Source: Roseomonas sp. AR75 (GTDB lineage Bacteria > Pseudomonadota > Alphaproteobacteria > Acetobacterales > Acetobacteraceae). Taken from it: DNA of 64,000 bases. A program made the translations under genes and the position numbers. The DNA is taken from positions 372,001 through 436,000 of the forward strand of contig NZ_STGB01000004.1 in the NCBI RefSeq assembly GCF_005222815.1. The letters run 5' to 3'. Under the pieces are notes generated by a model. It searched no databases. It was given only the letters and a program-made list of their open reading frames with translations, and had not been told where the DNA came from. Positions 15,259-24,427 of this stretch are shown here, in pieces; the stretch's first letter is position 1; the number at the start of each line of letters is the position of its first letter.

Positions 15259-18200
15259 ATGGCCCAGCTTGCCGTGGCCGGAGGCGGCGCCGCGCTCGGC
15301 GCGGTCCTCGGCTCCGTCATCCCCGGCGTCGGCACCCTCCTCGGCGCGCAGGTCGGCTGGGCGCTCGGCGGCGTCGCCGGCGCGCTGCTCTTCCCCCAGC
15401 GCGGGCAGGATGCCCAGGGCCCGCGCCTCACCGACCTCACCGTCCAGACCTCCAGCTACGGCGTGCCCATCCCGGTCGCCACCGGCCGCGCCAAGATCGC
15501 CGGCAACGTCATCTGGAAAACCGCGATCGAGGAGGTCTCCTCCACCCAGCGCCAGCGCGGCAAGGGCGGCGCCCGCCGCCCCACCCAGACCACCTACGCC
15601 TACTACCTGTCGTGGGCGGTCGGCCTCTGCGAATGGCTCTCGCCCTCGCCGAACGCGCAGCTGCTGAAGATCTGGCTGGACGACAAGCTGGTGTTCGACG
15701 CCGAGGCCGCCACCGGCGTCGTCCAGATCCCAGGCCTCACCTGGCGCTTCTACCCCGGCGACGAGGCGCAGCTGCCGGATCCGCTCATCGCCAGTATCGA
15801 AGGCGAGGACGCCCCTGCCCATCGCGGCCTGGCCTACATCGTCTTCGAGCGCGTGCCGCTCGACCGCTTCGGCAACCGCATGCCGAACGTCACGGTGGAA
15901 CTCGCCGGCGCCGCCATCCGCAGCTTCCCCGAGCAGCCCGGCCAGCCGCCGGCGGTCCCGCTGTTCGTCTCCACGCCGAGCGACTTCTTCATGGGCGCGG
16001 GCTGGAGCAACCGGGTCGCGATCGATTACCGCCGCGGCCGGCTCTACGAGGGCCGCCAGCGCTCTGGCTCCGCCGGCGGCGGCGCCGACGAGATGATCCG
16101 CGTCTACGACCTCGTCACCATGCAGACGATCGGCGAGCACCGCATTGACGCGGTGCTCGGCCACCTCTTCCCCGAAGGCAGCACGCCCAACGCCAGCGGC
16201 ACCACCGCCGGCATCCTCCACGTCGGCGTGGACGGTTTTCTCTACATGACCGGCGGCCAGTCGATGCGCGTACCGCTTTGGAAGGTCGATCCGGACACCA
16301 TGCGCGGCGTCGCCTACTTCGGGCCGCTGCAGGGCTCCAACCCGGTCTTCGACGGCGACGACACCATCGCGCTCTTCGTGCCCATGCAGATCGCCAGCAT
16401 CGCCGTGCCGCAGCCGGGTGGCTCCACCCGCCCGCTGGTGATCGTGCAGGGCGGCCAGGCCGGCGCGGTGACGATCGACGCCGCGACGATGAGCTACGTC
16501 TGGGGCGGGCGGGACGCCACCTCGCCGCTGGCCATCCCGGGCCGGCACGGCATCATCCAGACAGACATCCTGGACGTGCAGCTGGTGCCGGGCGCCACCG
16601 GCACAGCCGGCGCGGACCTCTGGTATCTTCGCGGCACGGGCTGGAACACCGAGCCGCGGATCGAGATGATCCGGCTCCGCTACAGCCCCGCGCTCGTCAT
16701 CACCCGCACCGACTTCCCGCCGATCGATGTCCCCGCCGAGATCGATGCCGGCGGCGACCGGCCGCTGATCCACCACGCCTGGTGGGACACCAGTGACGGG
16801 ACGCTGGTCATCACCATCAGCAACGGGGGCAGCAGCGCCGGGCCCTACAGCCGCTACTCCACCTTCAAGTACGCGCCCGGCACGGGCGTGGTCTGGAAGC
16901 TCGTCGATCACGCGCCGGTCGGCCGCTTCGCCGGCGGGCCGGGACGCATGGAGCGGGTGCTCGGCAGCACCTGGGGCCTCGGCGGGGACCTGGTGCTGCA
17001 GACCGGCACCGGCCTCGCCACCTGGAACGCCAACGGCGCGGATTTCTCCAACCGCTTCTGGATTGACGAGCAGGGCGCGGTGATCGGCTTCTCCGGCACC
17101 TCGGACCTGCCCACCAAGCGCTTTCTCACGCGCGCCACCGCCGCCGACCTGACGCTCGGTGATGTCGTCCAGCAGCTTTGCACCCGCGCCGGGCTCGCCC
17201 CGGGCGACATCAACGTCGCGGGCCTCGCCGACAGCCTGCGCGGCTACGTCCTGCCGCGGCCGATGTCGGCCCGGGACGCCATCACGCCCCTCGCGAGCGC
17301 CTTCCAGTTCGACGCGGTGGAGCAGGACGACGTGCTGGTGTTCCGCAAGCGCGCGGGCAGCGTCGTGGCCAGCGTGCCCTATGCCGACCTGGTGCAGGAG
17401 CGGCCGGACGCGTCGGCGCTGAGCGAGCAGCGGGCGCAGGACGCCGAGCTGCCGCGCGAGCTCACCGTCCGTTACCTCGACGTGGACAGGGCGGGCGAGC
17501 CGAACGCCCAGTCCTGGCGGCGGCCGGTCAGCCCGACGCCGACCGTCGCGGCCACGGCCAGCAGCACGCTTGACCTGCCCATCCCGCTCACCGGCGGCGA
17601 GGCCAAGGCGATCGCGCGGCGGCTGATCACCGCCACTTGGCGCGAGCGCACCCAGCTCTCCTTTGCCGTCGGACCGCGCCACGCCCGGCTGGTGCCCACC
17701 GATCCGATCACCCTCGGCCTGGCGGACGGTGCGACGATCCGCTCCCGTGTGCTGTCGACGCAGCTCGGCGCCAACTGGACGACGCGGATCGAGGCGGTGA
17801 CGGAGGATGCTGCGGCCTATGCGCTGACGGCGCCCGCCGATGGCGGCTCTGGCTGGGTGCTGCCGACGCTGCCGCTGCCCTACGCCGTCCGCCTGCTGCT
17901 GCCCGACCTGCCGCTGATCCTCGACGCCGACGATCTCGGCGGCGCGGGCCTGCGGGAATACCCGCTGATAGGCGGCTATCGTGGTCAGACGTTTCGCGGC
18001 GCCACGCTGTTCCGCAGCCCGGACCGGCTGGCCTGGGAGGAGATCGGCGCCGTCACGCGGTCGATGACCTGGGGCGTCGTCGCCGCCATGCCGCCGGCAC
18101 CAGCCACGCCCTGGACCTGGGACGACAGCGGCGCGCTGGAGGCGCAGCTGGAGACCGGCGCGCTGGACAGTGCCACCGCGCTGGAGGTGCTGAACGGCGA

Positions 18201-18831
18201 GAACACGGCCGCGCTGATCGGCCTCGATGGCGCGGCGGAGGTGATCCAGTTCCGCGACGCCGCGGACCTTGGCAGCGGGCGCTATCGGCTCACCAGCCTG
18301 CTGCGCGGTCGGCGCGGCACCGAGGACCAGATTGCCAGCCGCGGCGTCGGGGACGTGTTCGTCCTGCTGGACGACGCGCTGCGGTTCCAGGGCTTACCCG
18401 CAGAAATCGCCGCCACCCGCCACCATCGCGCGCCGTCAATCTACGAGACGGTAGAGACCGCGGCGGTGACGGTGACCAAGGCCATCCGCGGCCGGGCGGA
18501 GCGGCCCTACGCGCCGGCGCATCTCACGGGCACGCGCGACGAGGAAGGCAACCTCACCATGACCTGGGTTCGCCGCACCCGCATCAATGGCGGCTGGGCT
18601 GACGTCACCGGCGAGGTGCCCCTCAGCGAGGCCACCGAAGCCTACGAGGTCGAGATCCTCGACGGCAGCACCGTCGCGCGGACCATCGCTGGTCTCTCTG
18701 CACCCACCGCGACCTACGCCGCCGCCGAACAGATCGCCGACTTCGGCGCGCCGCAGGCCACCGTCACGGTGCGTGTCTATCAGCTGAGCGCCATCGCCGC
18801 CCGCGGCATCGCAGCAAGGGCCATCCTATGA
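15259..18831 (+). CDS. Large tail-tip protein, Phage-tail_3 / GTA gp15-like
   Basis: An 1190-residue baseplate or tip protein, the functional counterpart of lambda gpJ. It begins with a Gly/Ala-rich hydrophobic stretch (about residues 8-37), then LTVQTSSYGVPIPVATGRAKIAG, split across residues 57-79. The region around residues 640-760 (YVLPRPMSARDAITPLASA, ELPRELTVRYLDVDR) matches the Phage-tail_3 type. An insert at about 230-600 has beta-propeller-like repeats and may be a receptor- or glycan-binding module. The C-terminus has a fibronectin-like part (LTGTRDEEGNLTMTWVRRT). Its stop overlaps the next ATG. Confidence 0.87.
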   Translation: MAQLAVAGGGAALGAVLGSVIPGVGTLLGAQVGWALGGVAGALLFPQRGQDAQGPRLTDLTVQTSSYGVPIPVATGRAKIAGNVIWKTAIEEVSSTQRQRGKGGARRPTQTTYAYYLSWAVGLCEWLSPSPNAQLLKIWLDDKLVFDAEAATGVVQIPGLTWRFYPGDEAQLPDPLIASIEGEDAPAHRGLAYIVFERVPLDRFGNRMPNVTVELAGAAIRSFPEQPGQPPAVPLFVSTPSDFFMGAGWSNRVAIDYRRGRLYEGRQRSGSAGGGADEMIRVYDLVTMQTIGEHRIDAVLGHLFPEGSTPNASGTTAGILHVGVDGFLYMTGGQSMRVPLWKVDPDTMRGVAYFGPLQGSNPVFDGDDTIALFVPMQIASIAVPQPGGSTRPLVIVQGGQAGAVTIDAATMSYVWGGRDATSPLAIPGRHGIIQTDILDVQLVPGATGTAGADLWYLRGTGWNTEPRIEMIRLRYSPALVITRTDFPPIDVPAEIDAGGDRPLIHHAWWDTSDGTLVITISNGGSSAGPYSRYSTFKYAPGTGVVWKLVDHAPVGRFAGGPGRMERVLGSTWGLGGDLVLQTGTGLATWNANGADFSNRFWIDEQGAVIGFSGTSDLPTKRFLTRATAADLTLGDVVQQLCTRAGLAPGDINVAGLADSLRGYVLPRPMSARDAITPLASAFQFDAVEQDDVLVFRKRAGSVVASVPYADLVQERPDASALSEQRAQDAELPRELTVRYLDVDRAGEPNAQSWRRPVSPTPTVAATASSTLDLPIPLTGGEAKAIARRLITATWRERTQLSFAVGPRHARLVPTDPITLGLADGATIRSRVLSTQLGANWTTRIEAVTEDAAAYALTAPADGGSGWVLPTLPLPYAVRLLLPDLPLILDADDLGGAGLREYPLIGGYRGQTFRGATLFRSPDRLAWEEIGAVTRSMTWGVVAAMPPAPATPWTWDDSGALEAQLETGALDSATALEVLNGENTAALIGLDGAAEVIQFRDAADLGSGRYRLTSLLRGRRGTEDQIASRGVGDVFVLLDDALRFQGLPAEIAATRHHRAPSIYETVETAAVTVTKAIRGRAERPYAPAHLTGTRDEEGNLTMTWVRRTRINGGWADVTGEVPLSEATEAYEVEILDGSTVARTIAGLSAPTATYAAAEQIADFGAPQATVTVRVYQLSAIAARGIAARAIL

Positions 18832-19766
18832 CCACACCGAACCTTGCCATTCCACTCATCGTGGCGAGCCAGAACCAGAAGGAGGTCACGGCCAACGCGG
18901 CCTTCACGGCACTCGATCAAGCCATCACCGGCACCTTCGTCGCCGATGTCGCGGCCGGCAACGTCACGCTGACCGCTGCGCAGTATCGCGAGGCGCTCGG
19001 CGTGCGCGTGATCAACGCCACCGTCCCGGGCCGCACGGTCACCCTGCCGCTGGTCGAGCGTTACGCCCTCGTGAGCGTGGACGGGGCCACGTCGACTGAG
19101 GACGTCGCCGTCCAGCGCGGCACGACGAGCGTCGTTGTCCCCGCCGGCAGCGCGGCACTGATCCGCACGGACGGCACCGCGGACGGCTTGGCGGTGATCC
19201 TGCAGGGGGCCGATGGCGCGGCGGGCGCCGAAAACTTCCTGGCGCTCACCGACACGCCGGGCAGCTACGCCGGCCAGGCGCTGCGCCTGCTGCGCGTCAA
19301 CGACGACGAGGACGCGCTTGAGTTCTTCGAGTTCGCTGGCGCCGGTTCCGAGACCTTCCTCGATCTGACCGACACGCCCGGCAGCTACGCCGGCCAAGCC
19401 GGCCGCGCGGTGGTGGTGAACGAGGGCGCCACCGGGCTCGGCTTCGGCGTACCCACAACGCCTGTCGTGACGCACACCGACAGCACCCTCGCGCCCGTGC
19501 TGGCTCAGGCCGGCCATTGGTTCCGCTGCACCAATGCCTGCACCATCACGCTGCCCTCCGACGCCACCGCCGCATTTCCGCTCGGCACGTCGCTGACCTT
19601 TTCGCAGGCCTCGACGGGCGCGCTCACCTTCGCCGCGGGTTCAGGCGCGACCGTCAACGTCGCGCCGACGCACCTCGCCAGCACCGCCGTCCAGCACGCC
19701 GTCGTCCAGGCCACGAAGCTCACAGCGAACACCTGGGTGCTGTTCGGCAACCTGGAGCTCGCCTGA
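18828..19766 (+). CDS. Tail fibre-like protein with DUF2793-type N-terminus
   Basis: A 312-residue protein beginning at ATG 18828 (ATGA overlap). NLAIPLIVASQNQKEVTANA with FTALDQAITGT close behind resembles DUF2793, common in phage fibres and adhesins of alphaproteobacteria. Two copies of a short repeat, LTDTPGSYAGQA, at about residues 142-154 and 182-194, resemble the hinge repeats of other fibre proteins. The C-terminal third (TLPSDATAAFPLGTSLTF) has the beta-rich look of receptor-binding segments. Host range function is inferred from position and composition. Confidence 0.7.
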   Translation: MTTPNLAIPLIVASQNQKEVTANAAFTALDQAITGTFVADVAAGNVTLTAAQYREALGVRVINATVPGRTVTLPLVERYALVSVDGATSTEDVAVQRGTTSVVVPAGSAALIRTDGTADGLAVILQGADGAAGAENFLALTDTPGSYAGQALRLLRVNDDEDALEFFEFAGAGSETFLDLTDTPGSYAGQAGRAVVVNEGATGLGFGVPTTPVVTHTDSTLAPVLAQAGHWFRCTNACTITLPSDATAAFPLGTSLTFSQASTGALTFAAGSGATVNVAPTHLASTAVQHAVVQATKLTANTWVLFGNLELA

Positions 19767-20251
19767 TGATCTCCCCCGGTGCCATCGCGGCGATGCAGCA
19801 GTTCCAGCTCGGCGAGCTCTGGCTCTACGGCAGCTACACCTCCTCGCAGGCCCTGTCGTCCCAGCGCGTGGTCTGGAATGCCGAAGCCATCGACACGCTG
19901 AACGCCTTTAGCCCGACCAGCAGCATCGTCACCGTACCAGCAGGCGTTGGATCCGCGCGGGTCTGGGCGCGCGTGCGGCATGACGGCCAGGGCGGCTCCG
20001 CGGCAGGCACGGTGTTCGCGCGCATCCAGCGCAGCACGAACGGCGGCTCCACCTGGGACACGATCGCGGAAGGCACTGCCTCGCACCCAGGCGGCACGCC
20101 GGATCAGACGATCGACGTGCCGGAGGCGAACATCGCCGTCTCGCCGGGCCACCAGTTCCGCGTGCTGTGCGGGCCGAGTGGGACCTTCGGGTTGGTGTCC
20201 TACGGCAATGATCCGAGCCGGACGTTCCTGCGGTTCGAGTGGGGTGCGTGA
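19766..20251 (+). CDS. Phage tail-end hypothetical protein, beta-rich
   Basis: A 161-residue protein starting at ATG 19766, overlapping the preceding stop (TGATG). It is rich in Ser, Thr and Val with a jelly-roll-like look (VPAGVGSARVWARVRHDG, QRSTNGGSTWDTIAEGTA, SPGHQFRVLCGPSGTFG). Likely a tail fibre accessory or receptor-binding subunit. No named family was recognised. Its stop overlaps the GTG of the next, broken gene. Confidence 0.6.
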   Translation: MISPGAIAAMQQFQLGELWLYGSYTSSQALSSQRVVWNAEAIDTLNAFSPTSSIVTVPAGVGSARVWARVRHDGQGGSAAGTVFARIQRSTNGGSTWDTIAEGTASHPGGTPDQTIDVPEANIAVSPGHQFRVLCGPSGTFGLVSYGNDPSRTFLRFEWGA

Positions 20252-20685
20252 AGAGCGCCGTAGCTTTCGAACCGATCGGCATCACTGGCTTCGACGGGCA
20301 GATGGAGCGCGAGGGACTGTGGCTCTGCGGCCTGCCGGACGACGCGCCCGCGATCCTCTACGGCTGCCCCTCGCTGCCGGCTGAGACGCAGGCGCTGGCG
20401 CTGGAGACCAGCTGAACCAACTGGCACTTGCCGAGCTTCGGCCCGGGGGCAACGGCCAACGTCGAGGTCACGGTGCCAGGCGCGCGCCGGGGCGACTTCG
20501 CGGACGCCTCGCTCCACACCAGCAGCATCGCCTTCGTGCTCGACTGCCATGTGTGGTCCAACAACAGCGTGCGCGCGACCGCGCGGAACGTCAGCGTGTC
20601 GACGGCGCGCCGCGCCAGCGCCGATGGCAGTGCAGGTGCTGAAACGGCAGGTGCCCAAGCTGGCCGGGGCTTGGACGCACGTTAA
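20248..20685 (+). pseudogene. Phage tail gene interrupted by in-frame TGA
   Basis: The frame starts at GTG 20248 (GTGA overlap with the preceding stop), reads 55 codons, meets TGA at 20413-20415, then remains open to TAA at 20683-20685. The second part (FGPGATANVEVTVPGARRGD, then FVLDCHVWSNNSVRATARNVS) has the pattern of small phage proteins that normally follow the first part without interruption, so this looks like one gene of about 145 codons broken by a nonsense change. The last 20 or so residues look unlike the family and suggest a shifted or decayed end. Sequencing error or readthrough cannot be excluded. Confidence 0.6.
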
Positions 20686-21180
20686 GGCGCGTCAGTTCAA
20701 TTGTCGAAGCCGCAGCGGTAAGCGCTCTTGGGTCGAGAGTGCGCCCCTCCCAAAGCTGCTGATGCGTGTCTGGGCGAGCCGCGTTATCGTTTTCGCGCGT
20801 CCGTAACTTCCGCGCTTGCATCACGATCAGCACCCGAGCAATATTGCTTCGAAAGCGCATCGAGCTGCAACCGGAGCGTGTGCATGGCTATCGCTAACAC
20901 TTCAGCTTGTCATCTTCTGTCGATTTGGGCGGTCGCCTGAATCGGTCAGTCCGAGGCTCTACGATGCGGTCGGCGGCGCGTTGCTGAGGAGCAGCAGCGT
21001 CGATTCGGTCGCCGCCGCGTGTCTCCCGCCCGGCCGGACGCTTATGAGCGAGCACGGCCCGGACGGCCAATAGCCACTTCCAGGTCCGCTCAACGTCAAA
21101 CGCGGGACCGAGCCTCGTGCACGCAGCGTAGTACAGCGCCGCGCGAACACGGTCGAACGAACTGAACGAGGAAACGGTCC
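20686..21180. other. Non-coding stretch between tail genes and RTX gene
   Basis: About 495 bases without a supported gene. The short open frames on both strands show no recognisable protein pattern or ribosome site. Base composition falls toward the RTX gene. It may hold the promoter of that gene; a purine-rich GAGGAAACGG lies at 21,167-21,176 just before its ATG. It probably marks the junction between phage late genes and later-acquired cargo. Confidence 0.5.
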
Positions 21181-24072
21181 ATGTCGCTGCCAAGCAACCT
21201 GTTGATCCGGACCGGCGGGCAAGTATACCATGTCGCGGTAACTAACCAGCTTGCTGATTTTTCTGCGACCAACCACGTCACCGGAGTTGCAGTCACGGAC
21301 AGCCATATACTGAGCGACCTTTTCTCACTATCTTCGGCTATCATTCTCGTTGATCGTTTATACTCTGGATATGATCAGGGCCTCCTCGGCGCACGCGACG
21401 CCACTGGAGCCGCGATTGATCAGCTTAAGACTGTGGCAGATCTTGACGCGGATTACAGCACCTTCAAAACGATAGCTTCGGGTATGACCGCCCTCCTCGT
21501 CAAGGGCGACCCACTCGCGGTCTACACGGAATTTTCGCTTGGTTCTCTCTCGACGATTACATCCGAGATAAAGAAGGCCTTTTTCTTCTCAGCAATGCAG
21601 GAATACTTTGAGTATGGCGATAAGGCTGTCGTCTCTGCGTACACAGCGATCCAGATCATTCGACGATCCGCATCGGGCACGGTCCACGCACGCGAGGACA
21701 TCGTGGCCATGACTGGCGCGGCGGTCGGCGGATCCGCGATGCTGCAGGCCGCAGGGCAGCTTGTGAGCAAGTCTGATCTACTCGACGGGACCTGGTGGAG
21801 TGACCTCCGGGAACTAGCGACCTTTTTGGCGGGACTTATACTCCCGAAATTCGACCTGCAGCTTGAAGCGGTCGCGCCTCGGGTGAAGGCATGGGTGGAT
21901 TTTCTGAAGGGTGTAGAATACGGATCAACCGAAGTGCTCAAGTTGTGGGAAATGGCACTGTACACCAGTGAAGTCCGGTTTGAGACGCCACCCATGTTTA
22001 CGGACGCTAGCTTGCAGGAAACCCTTAGCTATTTTGAATCTCACGGCGGCCAGACCGGAGGCCCAGGCGACGATACAATCCACGGCAACGCCCAACCGAA
22101 CCGGCTCGAAGGTGGCGGCGGCGACGACGATTTGCGCGGCGATGGTGGACCGGACACTCTTCTTGGTGGAATAGAAAATGACACTCTCTTTGGCGGATCT
22201 GGCAACGACAGCCTTTTAGGCGGGGACGGCGCGGACTCTCTGAAGGGCGAAGCAAACAGCGATACGCTGGTGGGCGGCGCCAACAATGACACCTTGTATG
22301 GAGATGAACACGGCGATAGTCTCCATGGTGGCTCCGGGAACGATCTCATCGACGGCGGAGACGGTACAGATACAGCCTCCTTCGAAGCGTTCCTTGCGTC
22401 GGACATCAATCTCAGCGTTAAGACTGACGGAAGCTTCCAAGTTACAACTCCGAAGGAGGGAACGGACACGTTGATCCGCGTGGAGCGGATCACTTTCGGC
22501 AGCATTACTAGGGATGTCGCTGACTGGCTGGACTATTTCAAAAACCCACCCGTGCCACCGCCAGGCGGCGGTGGGGGTGGCTCGTCCGCTCCACCTGGGG
22601 GAAGCGTGAATAGCGGACTGTCCGTCGTTCGCACCAATCACACCATTGCTGCCAACGGGACGTTGAAACTTACGGATATCTATGCGCCGTCCGCTTGGCG
22701 CGACAACGATGGCGCCCCTGATCTCACCTGGTTCTTCGTAAAGGACCGCACCCCGGGTGGTGGCTTCCTTACGAGAGACGGCACGCAGCTTGACGAAGAT
22801 ACGGTTTACACGGACCGTATCACCAACATTGGCTCCTACGGCTTCAAAGGCGCAGGGTTTGCGTCTGTTGACGAGATCGGCTTCAACATCGTCGACAGCT
22901 CTGGCGATTATTCGCCCTCGTTCGCCGCTGGGGCTGGTGCCAAGGTCACCACCTTCGTACCAACCTCGTCCGGCCCCGACCTGGTGATCGAGAAGGGCAG
23001 CTTCACCGGCTCGACGTTCAAGAAGGGCGACAGCGTCGAGGTGTCGTGGGAGGTGAAGAACAAGGGCGCCGGCGATGCGGGCGAGAGCTCGGCCGGGGTG
23101 TATCTCTCCGCCGACGCGACGATCACCGCAGCCGACACCTACCTCGGCAAGAACGACACCAAGGCGCTGACCGCCGGGACGACCGATCCGAACGAGAAGC
23201 TGACCGTCACGCTGCCGGGCAACCTGGCGAGCGGGAAGTGGTATCTCGGCGTGCTGGCCGATCGCACCGGCGCGGTGGATGAGGGCACCAACGAGGGCAA
23301 CAACTTCTGGGCCAAGGAGATCACCGTCGGCTCGACCGCGAAGCCTGACCTGGTGATCGAGAAGGGCAGCTTCACCGGCTCGACGTTCAAGAAGGGCGAC
23401 AGCGTCGAGGTGTCGTGGGAGGTGAGGAACAAGGGCGCCGGCGATGCGGGCGAGAGCTCGGCCGGGGTGTATCTCTCCGCCGACGCGACGATCACCGCAG
23501 CCGACACCTACCTCGGCAAGAACGACACCAAGGCGCTGACCGCCGGGACGACCGATCCGAACGAGAAGCTGACCGTCACGCTGCCGGGCAACCTGGCGAG
23601 CGGGAAGTGGTATCTCGGCGTGCTGGCCGATCGCACCGGCGCGGTGGATGAGGGCACCAACGAGGGCAACAACTTCTGGGCCAAGGAGATCACCGTCGGT
23701 TCGACCGCGAAGCCTGACCTGGTGATCGAGGGGGCCGCAATTAGTGGTTCGTCATTCGGCCGGGGCGCGACTGCGAGACTGGATTGGCAGGTCAAGAACG
23801 CCGGTTCGGGTAGCGCGGGGTCGAGCGAGGTCGGAATCTATCTTTCGACAAATACATCTATCACCGATAGCGACGATCTGCTCGACACCAACTCCACGGC
23901 GGCGCTCGGACCGGGAGATATTGACCGCAACCAGTTCGAGACATTCACCATCCCAAAGAGTATATCACCGGGGAACTACTATGTAGGTCTTATCGCTGAT
24001 CACAAAGAAAAAATCGACGAATCCAGTGAGGGGAATAACAACGACTCGTATTTCGCCATCTCCATATGGTGA
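21181..24072 (+). CDS. RTX calcium-binding protein with CARDB repeats
   Basis: A 963-residue, probably secreted protein. Residues 1-280 form an unrecognised helical domain. About 290-400 are RTX nonapeptide repeats of the GGxGxDxL type (GGPGDDTIHG, GGSGNDSLLGGDGADSLKG, GGSGNDLIDGGDGTD) that bind calcium after type I secretion. A Gly/Pro hinge (PPPGGGGGGSSAPPGG) lies near 458-473. A beta domain follows, and then three CARDB domains at about 600-722, 723-845 and 846-963. The first two CARDB units are almost identical. There is no signal peptide, as expected for RTX proteins. No type I transporter is adjacent. The first 1.7 kb is much poorer in G+C than the phage genes (25 of 60 at 21301-21360). 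Likely a surface or biofilm protein carried as cargo. Confidence 0.8.
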   Translation: MSLPSNLLIRTGGQVYHVAVTNQLADFSATNHVTGVAVTDSHILSDLFSLSSAIILVDRLYSGYDQGLLGARDATGAAIDQLKTVADLDADYSTFKTIASGMTALLVKGDPLAVYTEFSLGSLSTITSEIKKAFFFSAMQEYFEYGDKAVVSAYTAIQIIRRSASGTVHAREDIVAMTGAAVGGSAMLQAAGQLVSKSDLLDGTWWSDLRELATFLAGLILPKFDLQLEAVAPRVKAWVDFLKGVEYGSTEVLKLWEMALYTSEVRFETPPMFTDASLQETLSYFESHGGQTGGPGDDTIHGNAQPNRLEGGGGDDDLRGDGGPDTLLGGIENDTLFGGSGNDSLLGGDGADSLKGEANSDTLVGGANNDTLYGDEHGDSLHGGSGNDLIDGGDGTDTASFEAFLASDINLSVKTDGSFQVTTPKEGTDTLIRVERITFGSITRDVADWLDYFKNPPVPPPGGGGGGSSAPPGGSVNSGLSVVRTNHTIAANGTLKLTDIYAPSAWRDNDGAPDLTWFFVKDRTPGGGFLTRDGTQLDEDTVYTDRITNIGSYGFKGAGFASVDEIGFNIVDSSGDYSPSFAAGAGAKVTTFVPTSSGPDLVIEKGSFTGSTFKKGDSVEVSWEVKNKGAGDAGESSAGVYLSADATITAADTYLGKNDTKALTAGTTDPNEKLTVTLPGNLASGKWYLGVLADRTGAVDEGTNEGNNFWAKEITVGSTAKPDLVIEKGSFTGSTFKKGDSVEVSWEVRNKGAGDAGESSAGVYLSADATITAADTYLGKNDTKALTAGTTDPNEKLTVTLPGNLASGKWYLGVLADRTGAVDEGTNEGNNFWAKEITVGSTAKPDLVIEGAAISGSSFGRGATARLDWQVKNAGSGSAGSSEVGIYLSTNTSITDSDDLLDTNSTAALGPGDIDRNQFETFTIPKSISPGNYYVGLIADHKEKIDESSEGNNNDSYFAISIW
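22978..23715 (+). repeat. Two near-identical 369-bp tandem repeats (CARDB units)
   Basis: Unit 1 is 22978-23346 and unit 2 is 23347-23715; by eye they differ at only a couple of bases (one gives Lys to Arg in SWEVKNKG versus SWEVRNKG). A third unit starts at 23716 with the same first eleven bases or so but then diverges strongly. The near identity at silent sites means a very recent duplication or ongoing homogenisation. Confidence 0.95.
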
Positions 24073-24427
24073 TTATTGAGCCAATTTATGCTTCCGAATT
24101 CAGGGCTCCGTATCGAACGTCGAACTTCTGAACGCTGCAGAGGAGTGTCTTCGCGAGGTCGGAGAACTCCCCTGTCGCATTGAAGGTGTGACAACCCCCG
24201 ATACGGCGTGGGTCTATGCCATAGACGTGTTCCCAAAAGCCTCTGCGACGGTTCGAATCCGGGCGCACTCCCTCCGCCAGTTCCAATACGAGCCGTGCTC
24301 TCCGCCAGACTGACCGCCGCGCTGAGTGGCAGGTTTCCTGGGGTTTTCGGGGCAGACCTGTTGACTGGCCCGGCGCGGAGACGCCCGAAAATCGCTCTCC
24401 GGAGGCCAATTCTCTCCGGACCTCCTG
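24073..24427. other. Prophage right-junction region, no gene seen
   Basis: About 355 bases between the RTX gene and a LysR remnant. It contains GGTTCGAATCC at 24,249-24,259 and CTCCCTCCGCCA shortly after, which recall the 3' end of a tRNA, but the spacing is wrong for a tRNA. It is a possible relic of an attachment site. No convincing coding frame was seen. Confidence 0.4.

Larger units (their letters stand above)
1..24072 (+). mobile_element. Prophage late region, left end outside window
   Basis: Contiguous phage head, connector, tail and tip genes run on the plus strand from a truncated terminase to fibre genes near 20.7 kb, followed by an RTX/CARDB cargo gene. Head genes resemble lambda-type (GpA-family terminase, gpW, lambda portal). 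The tip module (DUF2460, DUF2163, NlpC/P60, large tip protein) resembles gene transfer agents. Lysogeny genes and integrase are not in the window. The right boundary is inferred from the last cargo gene and a LysR remnant at 24,428; no att repeat could be identified without the left end. Two AT-richer cargo segments sit inside it. Confidence 0.85.

Noticed and set aside
20413..20415. TGA as selenocysteine or Trp codon
   Set aside because: No SECIS-like hairpin is evident after it, and TGA serves as a normal stop in many neighbouring genes.
20686..21180. Short open frames before the RTX gene
   Set aside because: No ribosome sites, no domain pattern, and conflicting frames on both strands.
22063..22380. 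Repeated GGxGxD codons as a possible CRISPR or DNA repeat array
   Set aside because: Repeats are irregular at DNA level and explained by RTX protein repeats.
24246..24285. tRNA-like end: GGTTCGAATCC followed by CTCCCTCCGCCA
   Set aside because: The T-stem does not pair and there are about five extra bases between T-loop and acceptor strand; no upstream tRNA arms were found. Kept only as a possible att relic.
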